Assembly: GCA_963693305.1 (NCBI GenBank)
Contig: OY855908.1
Coordinates: forward strand, 3,524,501 to 3,588,500
Origin: Meandrina meandrites
Taxonomy: Eukaryota; Cnidaria; Anthozoa; Scleractinia; Meandrinidae
DNA: 64,000 bases
Direction: 5' to 3'
Part shown: one piece after another, positions 1 to 11,000 of the stretch
Layout of the letters: each line of letters begins with the position of its first letter
Position numbering within the stretch: the first letter of the stretch is position 1
The notes under the pieces: generated by a model
Told to the model about the DNA's origin: nothing
The model's input: only the letters and a program-made list of their open reading frames with translations
Database searches by the model: none
Made by a program: the position numbers and the translations under genes

Positions 1-396
1 CCTGGAGAAGGTCGTAAGCAAATACTTATACTCCCGGGCTCAAAACAAATCAGTAAGTCAAATGAAAACTTAGAGTACTACAGGAGCATGACTTTATTAA
101 TCTTGTAAACCAATGGTAAGAGGGGCTTAGGACTGAGTCTACAGTAATCTGCCATCCAGAGAGCTTTATCCTCCTGTGAACAACTTTCATGGGTGAGCAT
201 CTCATCTAGGGGAGGGTAGGGAATACTCCCACATCCTTAAACTGCTCATGAGCCATATCATCTAACTCTGTGAACATCAGGACAATGGCAAGCTTTATTT
301 ACCCATTTGGTCACTTACCATGGATATGACCGATTGGAACAAAATTGACTTATTGTGCTCTTGGAAAACGTAAATGTGTTCTTTATTTTGTTGTAG

Positions 397-546
397 GACC
401 CTTTTGGAGAGAGGAGGGGAACATTTGATTTTGTAACCGTAAAACAAAGACTAGAAGTCATCAAGAAGAAGCTTGAGGACAAGAAGACCTCAGCACACGG
501 CTCTGACGCCTCGTCAAGTGATAATGAGAATATAGAGGAATCTTAA
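397..546 (+). CDS. Terminal coding exon of an unrecognised gene (C-terminal 49 residues)
   Basis: A pyrimidine-rich tract ending in TTGTAG (391-396) is followed by an open frame that ends at TAA 544-546. In phase 0 it reads DPFGERRGTFDFVTVKQRLE followed by a lysine-rich stretch (VIKKKLEDKK) and a Ser/Asp/Glu-rich acidic tail ending NIEES. The tail looks like a hydrophilic cytosolic C-terminus with a short coiled-coil-like basic segment. The rest of the gene lies to the left of the window, so the family cannot be named, and I recognise no domain in these residues. The phase is inferred from the acceptor and the long open frame. Its transcription runs opposite to the four large genes that follow. 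Confidence 0.55.
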   Translation, partial: DPFGERRGTFDFVTVKQRLEVIKKKLEDKKTSAHGSDASSSDNENIEES

Positions 547-2640
547 CAAGAATTCAAAATATTATTTGTACATACTCGTAGCTAAGATATAATTTATATT
601 TCAGTTGGGGGAACAAGTAATAGTAATTTCTTGAATTGACTTCAGCCATGGCAATTTGTCACCGAAGAAGCATGGCTTATCCAAGAGATTTGACCCCAAA
701 ATCAAATATTGATTTTGACTTCCACACAGTGAGGTCAAAACAGGCCACTCTGGCCACTTCAATGATGTAAAAATGTAGCCAGTATGCAGCATTAGTATAG
801 GAGGTGTTATCTCATGGGTTACCTCAAGTCCTCTGTGTAGTCTCTTTTGCTACCCCTGTTTAAACCTCTTCCTATACCCCCACCCTACATAAAGGGGGCA
901 TTGATGCCCCCCTCAAAAGAGGGAAAATCGATGCCCCCTCAAGAGGGGCATTAATTGCCCATTTGCAAGTTGTTTTTTCGCCCCAGTTAATAAACGAGGT
1001 TGGGTGCAAATTTTATTTTATTTGTATAGAATTTTTGTTTTTTCACGTTTCCTTTCATACAAATCAAACTTGAAAATGACTTATCAAGACCTTCTACACT
1101 CCACTTTTGTTGCATTTCTTTATGTTTACCTTCATCAATTTTTGTATATTAAGACAGTGTAGTATATTTGCCATCTAATTGAAGCGATATATTCTAAATT
1201 GGTGCACTGCATCGTGATCTGTTAAACAATTGAATCTTAAATTTCTTGTTTTGTTAAAAACGCGTCCGACCTCCAGACATCATTTCTGCTGAAATACTCC
1301 ATTCACCTAAAAAAACACTAAAAAGTAAGCCTCTTGGGGACTTAAACAGAGGATTTATGGTACTCAGTGATTCTCCACACAGGCTAAAAAAAGTTATTGA
1401 TATAAAGTAACTTTAACAGGAGGTGGTGCGGGTCCAATGAAATGAAGAAGACAAGCTCCGAAAGCGACCGACGGCTGTCCGAATACTTCCCGAAGTTGCA
1501 TCACCGGAAAACGTCGGCTAAATTAATATACAGTTTGTAAAATATTATATCCAGGAAAACTACTCGCTTCTTCGTTTATTTTATTTATACTGGAAAATTC
1601 CGTCAGCAAACCGATTAACATCAATAAAAATACATGAATACCAAAGGCGTCTGTAATTTGCAAGGCTGAATCTCAAGAAACCCACCTTGTTGGTAAAATA
1701 AAAGCTCGCAAAATGTTGCGTTCGATCTAACATGCCTTCTTCGGTGTGCAATATTTTCAAACTAGAATGGCACGATGCTTTTAAACTCAAAAAAAAAACA
1801 ACTTGCCTTTTTAGTCCGTTTATGCCACGAGAGTTCTTGTATATTGCGGAAAACAACAATTGGAACCTTAAATACATCCGTTTTCTTGATCACTTCTTGA
1901 AAAACTACTGCTGTAAAATTCGATAACAATCCCACCAGAAAATAAGGGTAACCGGTCGTTTCGCGCGAAATTCCATTCGCCCGAAACCGTTTCGCCCGGA
2001 CAAAAAGTCTCTTCCGTTAAATAAGCCAACACGGGAGAAGAAAGAATCGTATTTAACAATTATAGAATCACAATTCGATCTAGAATACAAGAAACTACTA
2101 GAAGAACGTATACAGCTTTACTTGTAGAAAGCTGATAACTACAGAAAGGGCGCACCCAATCGACACCTTTCAGTTTAATACACTTACCGCGTTTGCTCCC
2201 AAGTTCGCTCCAAAAATACGACCTATAATATTTCTCGTTCTTTAAGCGTGAGAAAAGTGTGACTACGTTAGTGATCGGTGGGAGCAAACTTCATAGAATT
2301 TATCGGGCGAAACGACTTGTTTTCCAGGCGAATCGACTTTCAGTGCGGGCGAAACAGTTTCAGGCGAACGGAATCTCGGGCAAAAGGACCGCAATTCGAA
2401 ATTAAGACACTCACCCCCTAAATATCTTCGGATAATTTGCTCCCCGAATATTAGGCCCTGTTATCATGACGCGTTTCTTTGATGCGTTTTCTATCGTTCG
2501 CGCTGAAACGATCAGAAGCGCTCGTCATTTTCATCGAAAGCGTGTGCATTTGAAAACGCTGTCCAGAATGGAGACGTTTGTGTCCTGAGAATTTTTTGGT
2601 GTTTCTTGGCTCGCATATCGTCTATTTGAGGCGGCATTCG
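547..2640. other. Intergenic DNA, no gene seen; short palindromes
   Basis: No convincing coding region on either strand. At about 893-960 there are inverted GGGGGCAT / ATGCCCCC motifs resembling the core of a foldback repeat. The first gene must end shortly after 546; an ATAATTTATATTT stretch follows, but no clear AATAAA is seen close by. Confidence 0.5.
1940..2395. repeat. Inverted-repeat element rich in TTCGCCCGAAAC motifs
   Basis: The left part carries AATTCC, ATTCGCCCGAAACCG and TTTCGCCCGG. The right part (about 2302-2395) carries the reverse complement of the same words: CGGGCGAAAC, CAGGCGAACGGAAT. The two arms enclose about 300 bp without coding content, which is the layout of a degenerate non-autonomous DNA transposon. 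No target duplication could be read. Confidence 0.5.
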
Positions 2641-2755
2641 TGTTTATTGATCAATAAGGAGGGGGAGGGGGGAGGGGGGGAAGAAAGGGAAAAAAGGGGA
2701 CGTCTCCCGACGTCCGACACAGTATATACGTAACGGGCGGAGGCCAACATTTTAT

Positions 2756-3213
2756 TCGGGGGTGGAAGCGGAATCATTGGACTTTGGATATTCATGATTC
2801 CTGTCTTGTTTTACCTCAATGATTCGTGATTCATTTATAAATTTCGTTCGATATTCATGATTCATTTGCCAATGTTTTCATCCAATTTTGAAAATAACTT
2901 CACTGTACGTAACAAACCTAATTACGGTCAAGTTGATAGGTAAGGGATGACGTTTTCAGTGTTATCCTCTAGGGGGGTCTGGGGCCATGCTCGGAAATGC
3001 TATTTTCGGCCATTTCTGTGATATAACTGTTAACAAGTTTTGTAGTTTGCATTCTATATTCACACGCCTCCAATATCGATGGAGGCATATTCATTTCTTA
3101 TTCATGATTCTTTCAGCCATCTCTCGTTATTCATGATTCCCAAGTTTTAGACACGAAGATTCATGATTCCTACCAATTTTACAGCTGATTCATGATTCCG
3201 CTTCCACCCCCGA
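2756..3213. mobile_element. 458-bp MITE with 7-bp target duplication and internal ATTCATGATTC repeats
   Basis: Terminal inverted repeats start TCGGGGGTGGAAGCGG at 2756 and end with the exact reverse complement at 3213. A perfect 7-bp direct duplication ATTTTAT flanks it at 2749-2755 and 3214-3220. The interior has no open reading frame but repeats the word ATTCATGATTC or close variants at least eight times, on both sides of a non-repetitive centre. This is a non-autonomous DNA transposon; the superfamily is not assigned, as 7-8 bp duplications are shared by several groups. Confidence 0.8.
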
Positions 3214-3219
3214 ATTTTA

Positions 3220-4450
3220 TCCCCTGCCATCTGCGCCTTATACAGGGCCACCCGACTTAATAAACGAGCAGTTCGGTGTTTTATTTCATTTGACGTCAAG
3301 CAATCAATGTCGTTCTCAAGGTCTCGGAGTTGTGGGAAAGGATTGGGAAGTTAACGACGCTTGGGGGGGGGGGGGGAGGGGGAGGGGGGAGGGGGAGGAG
3401 GGGGTTGCGAAACAGTTCGATTTCTCCTTTGTCTTCCTAAATATTTTCTACCAAATAAATCAAAACAGCACAGAAATTTCTTGTATTAGTTATTTATTTT
3501 CGTTCCGCTCAAGTATAAAGTTTTAGAAACTACTAACTTTTGATCCTTTTCACGAGTTGCGTTTTCTTTCCGTTTCCAGTTTTGTTTGCAAAGATAAGCT
3601 GAAGAGCATAGAAAACTCTGTTTTCATTTGGTAGGAATGGTGTCTAATGACAGCAAAATTGCGATTCAGTGCGAAAAGTAAGATGTTTATTACAGTTTAT
3701 AATATAGATAGGAGTCTGCGCGCGCTCTGATTGGCTAAAAACCTATGTTTTATCAGAGTATAAAACATAGAAAAATCATGTTTTATTGTTTTTCGTCAGC
3801 TTTCTTCGCGCCTCGTTGGCTATAACCACTCGAATCCAACAGGGGCGAATGGAATATTTGTTTTTATTAAACTGCTTTTTACTGAAGTATAAATCCACTG
3901 GACATTTCATTTTGATGTAAACGAAGTGATAGTATGAAGAGGCGGGAAAATTTGTGGCGCGGTGTTCACTCCTTGAGTTTAATGAAACACGCAACGACAG
4001 CGAGCGAGAGAGTTTTCTTTCGAAGATTTTCCTCGACAATCTCCTCTTAAATCGTCTATTCATGCTGGAAAATTGCGACAACAATTAAGGTTTACGGGAA
4101 GATCCGAAGCAATAGCTTTTCTGGAAATTATACGCCTTGTGCAAGACAAGCGAAGCAAGTGTTTACATATTGTACTTGTTTCATTATTTACGGCTCCACG
4201 GCTGTCATCTAGACTACTGCTGAAACGAAATTGCACTCAGAGTCGGTGAAGTTTATTGAAGTTCAAAAGGACAAGATAAAGATTGAAAGGTAACAAACTT
4301 ACGTCGAACAATGAATGAAATTGTGTCAGTTTTCTGGTCTTCCGGTAAACTATTTGCTGCTTTTCATCTTCGTTCAATCGCTCGTTGTACATTTACAAGT
4401 ATTTTAATTATTTAACTTTCCACTCGCGGCGTCTAAAATCTATATCATAA
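3220..4450. other. Intergenic DNA with G-rich tract and palindrome fragments
   Basis: No gene seen. A G-run tract lies at 3364-3405. Around 3717-3790 the words GCGCGCTCTGATTGGCT and CTATGTTTTATCAGAGTATAAAACATAG occur; the first recurs near 31843 next to other foldback elements, so this is probably the edge of a related repeat. A 102-codon minus frame at 3776-4084 overlaps this repeat and shows no recognisable protein. Confidence 0.45.
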
Positions 4451-4457
4451 AGCAAAG

Positions 4458-4625
4458 AAAGAAGCCTAAGCCATGTTTTATACTGTCATAAAACACTCCG
4501 GACATTTGAGAACACTCGAGAAATGTAGAAAACATTCGCCTGCGGCTCATGTTTTCTACATTTCCTCGTGTTCTCAAATGCCCGTCGTGTTTTATGACAG
4601 TATAAAACATGGCTTAGGCTTCTTT
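4458..4625. repeat. 168-bp foldback (long palindrome)
   Basis: The left arm starts AAAGAAGCCTAAGCCATG and the right arm ends CATGGCTTAGGCTTCTTT. The arms are about 75 bp with few mismatches around a short centre (CGCCTGCGGCTC). As RNA it would form one long hairpin. It lies just downstream of the TFIP11 stop; its right end supplies an AATAAA on the minus strand (TTTATT on plus, about 4623-4628) that could serve as a TFIP11 polyadenylation signal, which is inference. Confidence 0.75.
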
Positions 4626-5043
4626 ATTTGTTAAATACTGGCGATAAAATATCCTTCCATGATATGAAGACCGAGAAGTCGCTTACTCAGTTCTTTACGA
4701 CAGCATCGAATCTCCGATTTAACATGAATTTTTTTCCCTCTCGTTTTTGTTCTGTTTCGTTTGCGCGAACAGCGGGAAACAATATTCGATCCGCGCGGGG
4801 CGCGGGTGAACAACTCAAAAGGCGCGAAAATAAGATTTTGCCCTCCACGCCACGCCGGCTGCCAAATCGCTCAAATGTTAGAAATGGCGGGAAAACTTAA
4901 ACCCGCGTCCCAGCAGCGGAAATCCTGGATGGAAATTACGATGATAAATACTTTATCAAATTCTTTCCTTCTGCTGTAATTTTTATGAGCTGGTATCTGG
5001 CACACTGCGACGAAGTGAAGTTTCTTTCAGAAGAGAAACTTTG

Positions 5044-8000
5044 TCACTTTGCCATAGCCATTAGGTCCTGTAACGATACAGGTTTCCACACGCCTTGAGT
5101 GTGAGCGAACACAACTCCTCTGTCGATATACAGCGTCACCTTACCCAGCGAGTACAGAGCTTTTCCTTCGAAACGTCGGTTAGGAATTGGCATAAACAAA
5201 AGATTGTTCTCTTCAGCCTGAAAAAGGAAAAAAAACACAATACAATACAATGAGAGTGTTCAGACTTATTGCCCTGTGAGGCAGGTTCCACCCACAAAAC
5301 TGCAAGATGGGGTGGGGTGGGTGGGGCAGAGAAGAAAGAGCGGGAGGGGGTGGGGAAATTTTACCCGGGACCCCTGCTTGAAGAGTGGACTAAAGCCCCA
5401 TTTATATGGAAAAAAATAGCTTTCTTCCTATTAGCAGCTACATAGCTCTATTATTAGTAAACTTTTGTAGTTATTAACAGATACTACATTACAGAAAAGT
5501 GAATTTGGGGCTTTTAACGCGCTGTGCGTATGATAAGCTAATTAAACTGCTTATATTCGGCTCCCTTTAACTCTCACCTTCATTTGTCTTTATACAGCTA
5601 TTGGTTTATCATTAATCCATCCCCATGGCATTTATTCAAATCACACGGGAAAAAAACTAAGTGAAAACATTTTGCACACCAACGTGGCGGTTCATCGGTG
5701 TGTTTAATTAGCTTCATTACACTTTCGACTCGGTGACACTCTTTGAACTTGTGAGAGCAAATCAAGAAAACTTATTAACTCTTAAATGTCTTAGACTAAT
5801 TAATTACTCAGAAAGGTGGAGGGGAAAAGCGCAAAAAATATTTACCGAGTCGAACATTGTACATAATAATAATGGCTCAGTGCTAATTGATTTGACATCA
5901 CGGCGGAGCACGGAGGAAAGTTATGGCAACACATCAAGCTGATGCAGACACCGTCTCACTTTTAGTAATTTACTGCTTGAATAATAAGAATTACGTTCCC
6001 AAATAATAGTAATTTTAAAAAGTTACATATCACAACCCCCGAAATAATGTTTCATGTGGCAGATATCACTAAATTCATTAATTGAATACAGTCGCCAACC
6101 ATTAAGCGGCAAGTTATCAAAGTCCCGAAAGTATTGGCAGTATAAAATAAAACCCTTATTTAGCGGCCAAATTTCCGCCGTGCCAATGAGGATTTCTCTG
6201 TTTTTACCTCCACGAAGCGGCCACCAACACAAAATGTGGATTTGCCAAAGAATCCGAAATAGGAGGTGACGCCTGATAAAAGCATTTTAAACGCACGCTT
6301 ATTATGCCAACTATGACTGAGCTAAGCAATGATCTTTTGATTCCCTAACAATATAAAGTGATGTTTCTACCATGAAAAATGCCAATTTCTTACGAAACCC
6401 TTTAGCTTCCACCCGCAATTAAGCGGTCACTTTCTCCAAAGGTGGCCGCTTCCCATTTATAATAAGAGTTGATAGCATCTGTAACATTGAAAGATAGCGG
6501 TTCCCTGATATTTTTTCCGTTCAAAGGATAGCTGCATCAAAAATTCAAGTGGAAAACGTTTGCCCACGTAAGTGACGGTATATCAGTTAAAACTGATGAG
6601 ATAAAATCCCGAATCTGCCCGAACGATCAGGCTTAAATTGATTAACATGGCCAAGCTCTCTGGATCAAATATTACAAACGTTACAACGATGACCACGGAA
6701 GGCAACGCACGCAGTGTCGCGCTCGAGGTTAGTTTTATCATCACTATCATCATTAACGGCATCTCGTGTCCTTTTACAGTTCTGCTCAACGTGCTGGTGA
6801 TAATGGCCGTGAAAAGAAGGCCAAGACTCCAGAGTAACACCAACATCTTGCTGGCTTCTTTAGCGGCAACCGATGTATTAACTGGTCTCGCGGTGCAGAC
6901 ATCGTTTATCGCCTGGAAATCGTGTCTTCTTCTTGACAGCATCAACACTCAAATGTTCAAAGACTTACACAACTTCTTTATACGTGCCTTTTCTGTCTGT
7001 TCTTCGCTACATCTGATGTTAGTTACTTGCGAGAGACTTGTAGCGATCAAATTTACTCTGTACTATCATAACATTGTCACTAAACAGAACATTAAGGTAG
7101 CAGTGATCGCCGTTTGGGCGTTTAGTTTTCTGTCTGAAGTAATAAGAGTTATACTCTTTAACTTAACAAAATATATGCAGAATTTATTAGTTTCGCTAGC
7201 GATGATTTTCTGTGTCCTTTTTATTGTCTTAGCCTATATTATTTTGTTCCATGAAACACGTCGCCACGAAAAGAAGATCAAAAGTCAACAGCTGCCACAA
7301 GAAGAAGTGGAAACATTCGCTAAAGAAACTAAAGCGCTCAAGACAACTGTGTTTGTAGTGAGTGCTGTGATGCTGAGTTTTCTTCCAATGGGCGTGATGC
7401 TCTTGCTTAATGTTACAGGACTGATGAAAAAAGTAGGCAGTGAAGTGCTCGCAATACTTTCACCACTGGTTCGCACGTGTGCCATGCTAAACTCGCTTCT
7501 GAATCCACTGATCTACTGTTTGCGCCAGAAAGAAATGAGAAACTTTGTGTTACGAGCTTCTTGTCGGAAGGCCGTGGAACCTGCCATGAACTAAACTGGT
7601 CAGCTTAGAAACCCGTTGCTGGTATAACTACAATTAAACTCCATGTCAAGAATTGGCAGCTACATAAATGTATGTAAAGCATAATGTACGAACGTAAAGC
7701 GAAACTGAAATAAAATTATACATTTTGTGACGAATTTCAGGACTTCTTGTGTGTCGTAATAATGGTAGTTTTTGTGCGTGTGACTCGAGGCATAAACAAA
7801 TATCGAAAAAAGAAACGTTTCTTTGAGAAAAACAAGAAAATACTTGCTTGTTAGCTCCTTTTGTTTCCTATCCTCGATAAGAAACATTCTGACGATCAAA
7901 TAAATTATTTCTCTGACGTATAAATGGAAAGAAATCTTAGAATATTAGCTTTTTACGGTAGTAAAACAACAACAAATAAAAAAATAGGCAGTCTTTGACT

Positions 8001-11000
8001 ACATGTGCCTAGTGATATGAATAACATGGTGCCTTTGGCTCTACTAGGCACAAAAAGTGGTTGGCTTACATTTCGCATGATTTAATTGCTCTTAATTGTT
8101 TTGTTTACTTCGAGCGCTAATTGGCCTCTAATTGAGCTTCCGACTATGACGTGTTAATTAGACGCGCTCATTACCAATTACGAATTACGGATACACACGC
8201 GTGCACGATAACATAGTGCCTTGGGCTTTACGAGCCACTAGGCACAAAAAGCACCGCTTGCCTGCAGTGCGATTGATACTAAAGAAGTTGCTTCAAACAA
8301 AACTGCACAGTTTTACGCTTCTCTGCCGCTACTGGGGGCCCACCCGGGACGAGAGGGCTCAAACAGAAAGTGTGCAAGACGACAATTTATTACAGGAGGG
8401 GATAGGAGAGACAACAGTTATCTTCGGGGTGGGGGTGGGGGTGGGGTGGAGAAGGTCTAGGGTAGTTTCTTAGGGCGTTTACCATTAGTTAGAACTGGTC
8501 GGACGGTCCGGTGGTTTTGAAAGTGAAATGGACCTTTTTCACGAGATTTTCGCCCAAATCCACCACAACAGTGTACAATATTTATGCATCGACTGATTTG
8601 ACAGGACAAATCTTACTAACAACAGAATTCTGTTATCGAATATACCGATCTGGCCGGCCAGTTCTAACTAATGGAAAGAAAAGCGCCATTAGTTTTTGTT
8701 TTACGATTGGCCATGAAAATGCATCAGACTGGATTTCAACTGAAAACTCACCAAGTTTTGAATAAGGTCTTTGAAGTTAGAAGGAACATTTTGAGAGGCT
8801 GCCACTTGTCGAGCTGCTTCTGCCTGTGGTGTAAAGAAAGAAATGATCCGCATTGAATTTCTCCTAACAATAATAGTATTTTGTCTATTGGCCGGGTGAG
8901 GAGAATAAAGACGATCATCAACTAGTAGATACTGTATTGATGTATCACCAAATTCTCAGAACTAGCATTAAAGAATTGTATGGTGATGGATTGGGAGAAT
9001 TTGCTAATTCACCCTGTTACCTTTTGCTTTTCAACTGCCGCCGCCATGGCTGCAGCCTCGGCTTCCCTCCTAAAGAAAAAGAAGAAAATCATCAATAATT
9101 AGCGTTACACACTTGCGTCACGCAATCCAAAATCATTTTAAAAAATGTTAACCATCTTCTTCAAGTTCTAAATTTTTAGATACCATATTTACCAGATTAA
9201 GCGCCGCCTCCGATTAAACGCCGCATATAAGAGAAAAAAAGTTAAAAAGCGCCACCCTCGGATAAGCGCCGCATTCATTGAAACAGTAAATATCCAAACT
9301 GGTCAACGCTCTCTTCACATCTGATGTTTGCCCCGCCATTGTCGTTTTTCAGCCATTTCACTGTAACTAAACTTGCTATAAGACGGGGACTTCTCTAAGA
9401 GGGACGTTGGATCGGGTCCCGACGGTGTCCGTCTTAGAGAGAGTTGATTATGTTATTTGTTCTTGAAGTAGCAATAAAACATTTTTATAAAAAAGCTAAC
9501 CTTCTTTCAGTGCTGGTAAGGTAAGCTATGTTCTCCTTAGCTCCCGGCTGTAAAAGGCCTCCTGGTGACGTCACAGCCTGGTTCATGACGTCAAGCGCTC
9601 GGTTAAACTGGACTGAGAATCAAAGACAAAAGAAAAACATTCCCAGCCGTGAGCATCTGGTGCTGGCATATGGTATTATACTCTCGACTGACTTTAGCTT
9701 AAATTGGAAGTATAGTGGGCTTCAAATTAACCCGACTACCAACTCCTTTGATTATTTTGCTGGTTTCCTTCGCAGTGTTATTTGGATCGTCATGCAACAC
9801 GTTAGTGTAGAGGAACGTTGCGTGACACACCAGGTAACTACTGCGAAGGAAACAGCAGTTTCGCCATCTAGCAATAGTTTCCTCTGCCACTTGATAAAGC
9901 CGTTGTGAAGATGCGAGTCCAGTGTTAAGTCTGCGTTCGAGCCAAGTGGCCGGTGCTTATCCCCGGTTTCCGTAGCATGAAGCGACTAGGAGTATTGCTA
10001 CTCCCCCCTGGATGGGATGCTAGTCCATCGCAGGGTTACCCCCAGCAGTAAATTCGCCGGTACCCATTTATACACCTGGGTGGGGAGAGGCACTATGAGA
10101 GTTAAGTGTCTTGCCCAAGAACACAACACAATGACCCTGGCCAGGGCTTGAAACCGGACTGCTCGACCCGGAGTCCAGTACGCTAACCATTAGGTCACCA
10201 GGTCTCCCATCAGTGTTACGAAAATCTTCATTAATGACAACAACCAACCCTTGATGCTTGGATTGTTGAGTAGATCCTCACTAAACATCCCTTTCCAGCC
10301 TGAATACCTAGCAAGAAAAAATAAGAGGTCGTACGAAAAAAGAATATTACTATTAAAAAAGTCTTCGAAGTTCGTGACCACTTAACTCTACCGTAAAAGG
10401 CTTGATTTGGCTGTAAACATGACACACTTTGGACAGTCGATTAAGTTAAACCTTTTTTATTAATTTATATCCGTTCTCCAATTGTTTAGCAAAATCAAAA
10501 ACCAAGTTTCATTTAAAGTAGCCACGTGCAGATAAATCAGCACTCATGCAGCTGTTGGGTCCATGATTGGACCCAACAAATTATTACAGGGCAGAAAACT
10601 TGACAAAAATATGTAAAACACAAACATCAAGTTACTTGCCATTGAATTACTTCATCGTAATTGGGACTCACACTCAGCCAGCCACGAAGAACCTATCGGG
10701 AAAAAAATAATAATAAGGACAGCTCGACACAATACGACACGAAAGAGGACGATTGGGAAAATCGGGCGCAATTTGAGCTCTAAGTACAGACCTGAATCCA
10801 ACGTGGAAAGAAATGTTTCTCCAGCAGACTGATGAAATGCTGTTGTGTTATAATGTCCTTCCACTCCATGACCCAATGGAAAGGTTCTATAAATGAAATG
10901 TTTGGGTTAGTCGTCAATATTTCATGAATTCCGAAAGGTTTGAGTTCTTGTCCATGGCCACTAACTATGTCCTGGCCTAGCCTGCGAACACAGCCGCCTC

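Noticed and set aside
3776..4084. 102-codon minus frame with Arg/Ser-rich start
   Set aside because: Sits in repeat-derived sequence next to a foldback; no family resemblance.
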